Part shown: positions 19,468 to 21,030 of the stretch, piece by piece
Layout of the letters: each line of letters starts with the position of its first letter
Numbering within the stretch: position 1 is the first letter of the stretch
Assembly: GCA_029378245.1 (NCBI GenBank)
Contig: JARKIF010000403.1
Coordinates: forward strand, 1-21,030
Length of the DNA: 21,030 bases
Direction of reading: 5' to 3'
Source of the DNA: Roridomyces roridus
Lineage: Eukaryota; Basidiomycota; Agaricomycetes; Agaricales; Mycenaceae
Program-made: the position numbers and the translations under genes
Notes under the pieces: generated by a model
The model's input: only the letters and a program-made list of their open reading frames with translations
Database searches by the model: none
What the model was told of the DNA's origin: nothing

Positions 19468-19593
19468 ATAGAGAGCATATTATGTATATTGGGTAGATGG
19501 ACAGACCGAGGCAACGCGTTCTCGGCGTCGCGGTTTGTTTTGGAAAAGAGGCACGCGTCAATCATCACGGCTCCCTCTTTACTAACCACCACA
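19468..19593. promoter_or_regulatory. 126-bp bidirectional promoter region between PPR and ULA1-like genes
   Basis: The divergent start codons of the PPR gene (19467) and the ULA1-like gene (19594) leave 126 bp for both promoters. An AT-rich stretch (TATATAGAG/TATGTATAT) lies near 19466-19490 and two ACGCGT hexamers at 19514-19519 and 19553-19558. ACGCGT is common throughout this window, so they are weak evidence. Confidence 0.45.
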
Positions 19594-21030
19594 ATGGCCA
19601 CCACAGACAGTATCGACATAACTGCGGCCCAGTATGCGTGTTTCTTTCATGCGTCTAGATTTTCTTGCCAACGTCATCCAGAGCCCAGCCCGACAGCAAG
19701 ACTCGGCGTTACGATCGCCAACTGAGGTGAGCTTAGAAATACTCTCTTCTACACTTCATTCCGACCGTTCTCGCAGATTGTGGGCTGCCTCGGGGCAGAG
19801 CGCACTCGAAAACGCGCGTCTCCTAGTCATTTCCGGGTCCGCGACCTCGACGTCTGTGCTCAAGAACCTCGTTCTTCCCGGCGTCGGCCACTTCACGATT
19901 CTTGACCCCGCTAATGTGACCCACCGCGACGCTGGGAACAATTTCTTCTTGGAAGGCGACTCGAGCATCGGGAAATCGCGTGCAGAGGAGGCTGTTCGGC
20001 TGTTAGCCGAGCTCAATGAAGGTGTGGAGGGCAAGGCCGACACGAGCAGCCTGGAGCACATCCTCGACACGAATCCCGGGTATTTTGCGTCCTACACGCT
20101 TGTTATCGCCCATAATCTCGAACCGAAGCTTTTGGCGCGGCTTTCGACGTTGTTGTGGGCAGACGACACGCTACCCATTCTTGTGGTGGTCAATTCGGAT
20201 GGGTTTCCTTGGGGAATTTTTCATTCAGTTCCATGAGCATACAAGTAAGAAAACGTTCATCTCAACGATTTGGCGACCGACGCGTTTCTAGTCATCGAGA
20301 GTCACTCCGAGACTGCCCCATCACTACGCATCGACAAGGCGTTTCCCGCCCTGTACGACTACGCTACATCTCTCGACTTTGCCAGCATGGATCCCACTGA
20401 CCACACCCACGTCCCCTACGTCGTGATTCTTGTTCGCGCGCTGGCTGATTGGGAAGCCGCCCACGACGGCAAGGCGCCGCAAACATCTGCGGACAAGAAA
20501 GCCTTCAAGGAGGCCGTGCAGGCGATGAAAATCAAGTTTGAGGAGAACTTTGACGAAGCGGAGGCGCAAGCGTACCGCTGCTGGACAGAGACAGGCGTCC
20601 CGTCCGACATTACCGCGTTGTTCCAGGACCCGCAACTGAGCAAGCTTGGTCCCACTTCGCCACCCTTCTACCACCTACTCGATGCGCTCCGCCAGTTTAC
20701 GCTTCTGCCCCCACACACGTTACCACTGAGCAGCACACTTCCCGATATGAAGGCAAATACATCTAGCTACATTCATCTGCAGAAATTGTACAAGACGCGT
20801 GCAGAAGAAGAAAAGGCGACCCTCAAGGGCTTCTTGACTGTGCCGATAGATGACGCCATGGTCGATTCGTTTGTCAAGAACGCGCACGGCCTAAAGGTGC
20901 TCCGCGGCAAGAATGGGTGCTCTCGATGCGGAGCCCGCTTCTTTGGGTGATGATGTTCCCCATATGTCTGAAAGTCTTTCTGATTCGGCGAGTAGCCTCC
21001 GCCGTCGCGTCTTCTCCAAAAGCCGCGGCA
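19594..21030 (+). CDS. ULA1: NEDD8-activating enzyme E1 regulatory subunit (ULA1/NAE1/APP-BP1-like), 3' end outside window, two apparent frameshifts
   Basis: Partner of Uba3 in the heterodimeric E1 that adenylates NEDD8/Rub1 for cullin modification; this subunit has no catalytic cysteine. Exons: 19594-19631, 19682-19726, 19777-20244, 20292 onward. Motifs: TRRYDRQLRLWAASGQSAL (the classic E1 N-terminus), RLLVISGSATSTSVLKNLVL, GVGHFTILD, NNFFLEGDSSIGKSRAE, FIQFHEHTIIESHSETAPS and LRIDKAFPALYDYA. The frame breaks twice. One extra base lies at about 20201-20203, between VVNSD and GFLGEFFIQF. A +1 or -2 change lies at 20912-20915, after GLKVLRGK; beyond it a different frame (GALDAEPASLGDDVPHM) stays open to the window end. 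Read literally, the last exon would stop at 20950. About 390 residues precede the second break; the family is usually ~530 aa, so the gene should continue past the window. Confidence 0.88.

Noticed and set aside
19514..19558. Two ACGCGT (MCB/MBF-like) sites between the PPR and ULA1-like genes
   Set aside because: The hexamer occurs at roughly a dozen places across the window, including inside introns and exons, so this pair is not clearly enriched.

Overview
The window reads as nuclear DNA of a filamentous basidiomycete, most likely an agaricomycete. Genes on both strands are tightly packed and cut by many 40-55 bp GT-AG introns. The proteins are eukaryotic families: P450 monooxygenases, an NCS1 permease, a Ran1-type kinase, an F-box protein, ATG7, an EVE/THYN1 protein, a PITH protein, a PPR protein and a NEDD8-E1 subunit. 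The species cannot be named from the sequence. Gene models were built by hand from splice signals, reading frame and remembered family motifs; no alignment was run.

Left part (1-5.9 kb): the 3' end of one P450 gene (1-363) and a complete tandem paralogue (1513-3737, 14 exons, 522 aa) run on the + strand. An uncharacterised 248-aa reading frame (636-1382, -) lies between them. The complete P450 converges on a 10-exon uracil/allantoin-type permease (3802-5876, -), which has two GATAAG sites just upstream of its start.

Middle (6.4-12.6 kb): an unrecognised, very basic protein with a KEN-box motif and many S/T-P sites (6459-7327, -) diverges, across about 1 kb without a supported gene, from a 700-aa Ran1/Ksp1-like protein kinase (8340-10536, +). 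An F-box protein gene follows (10819-12600, +), with one apparent frameshift.

Right part (12.7-21 kb): ATG7 (12734-15198, -) and an EVE-domain THYN1-like gene (15351-16634, -) are in tandem. THYN1 is divergent from a PITH-domain gene (16718-17509, +), with 83 bp between start codons. The PITH gene converges to within 5 bp on a mitochondrial-type PPR gene (17515-19467, -). The PPR gene is divergent, over 126 bp, from a ULA1/NAE1-like NEDD8-activating subunit (19594 to beyond the window end, +).

Themes: the right half is housekeeping genes (autophagy, neddylation, nuclear and mitochondrial RNA or proteostasis factors); the left is an accessory P450/transporter neighbourhood. Single-base frame breaks occur in three otherwise well-conserved genes (F-box, THYN1-like, ULA1-like), while the P450, permease and ATG7 models close perfectly in frame. 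This points to local sequence errors or recent decay. I saw no mobile element, CRISPR array or rRNA. The best candidate for undescribed biology is the KEN-box protein.
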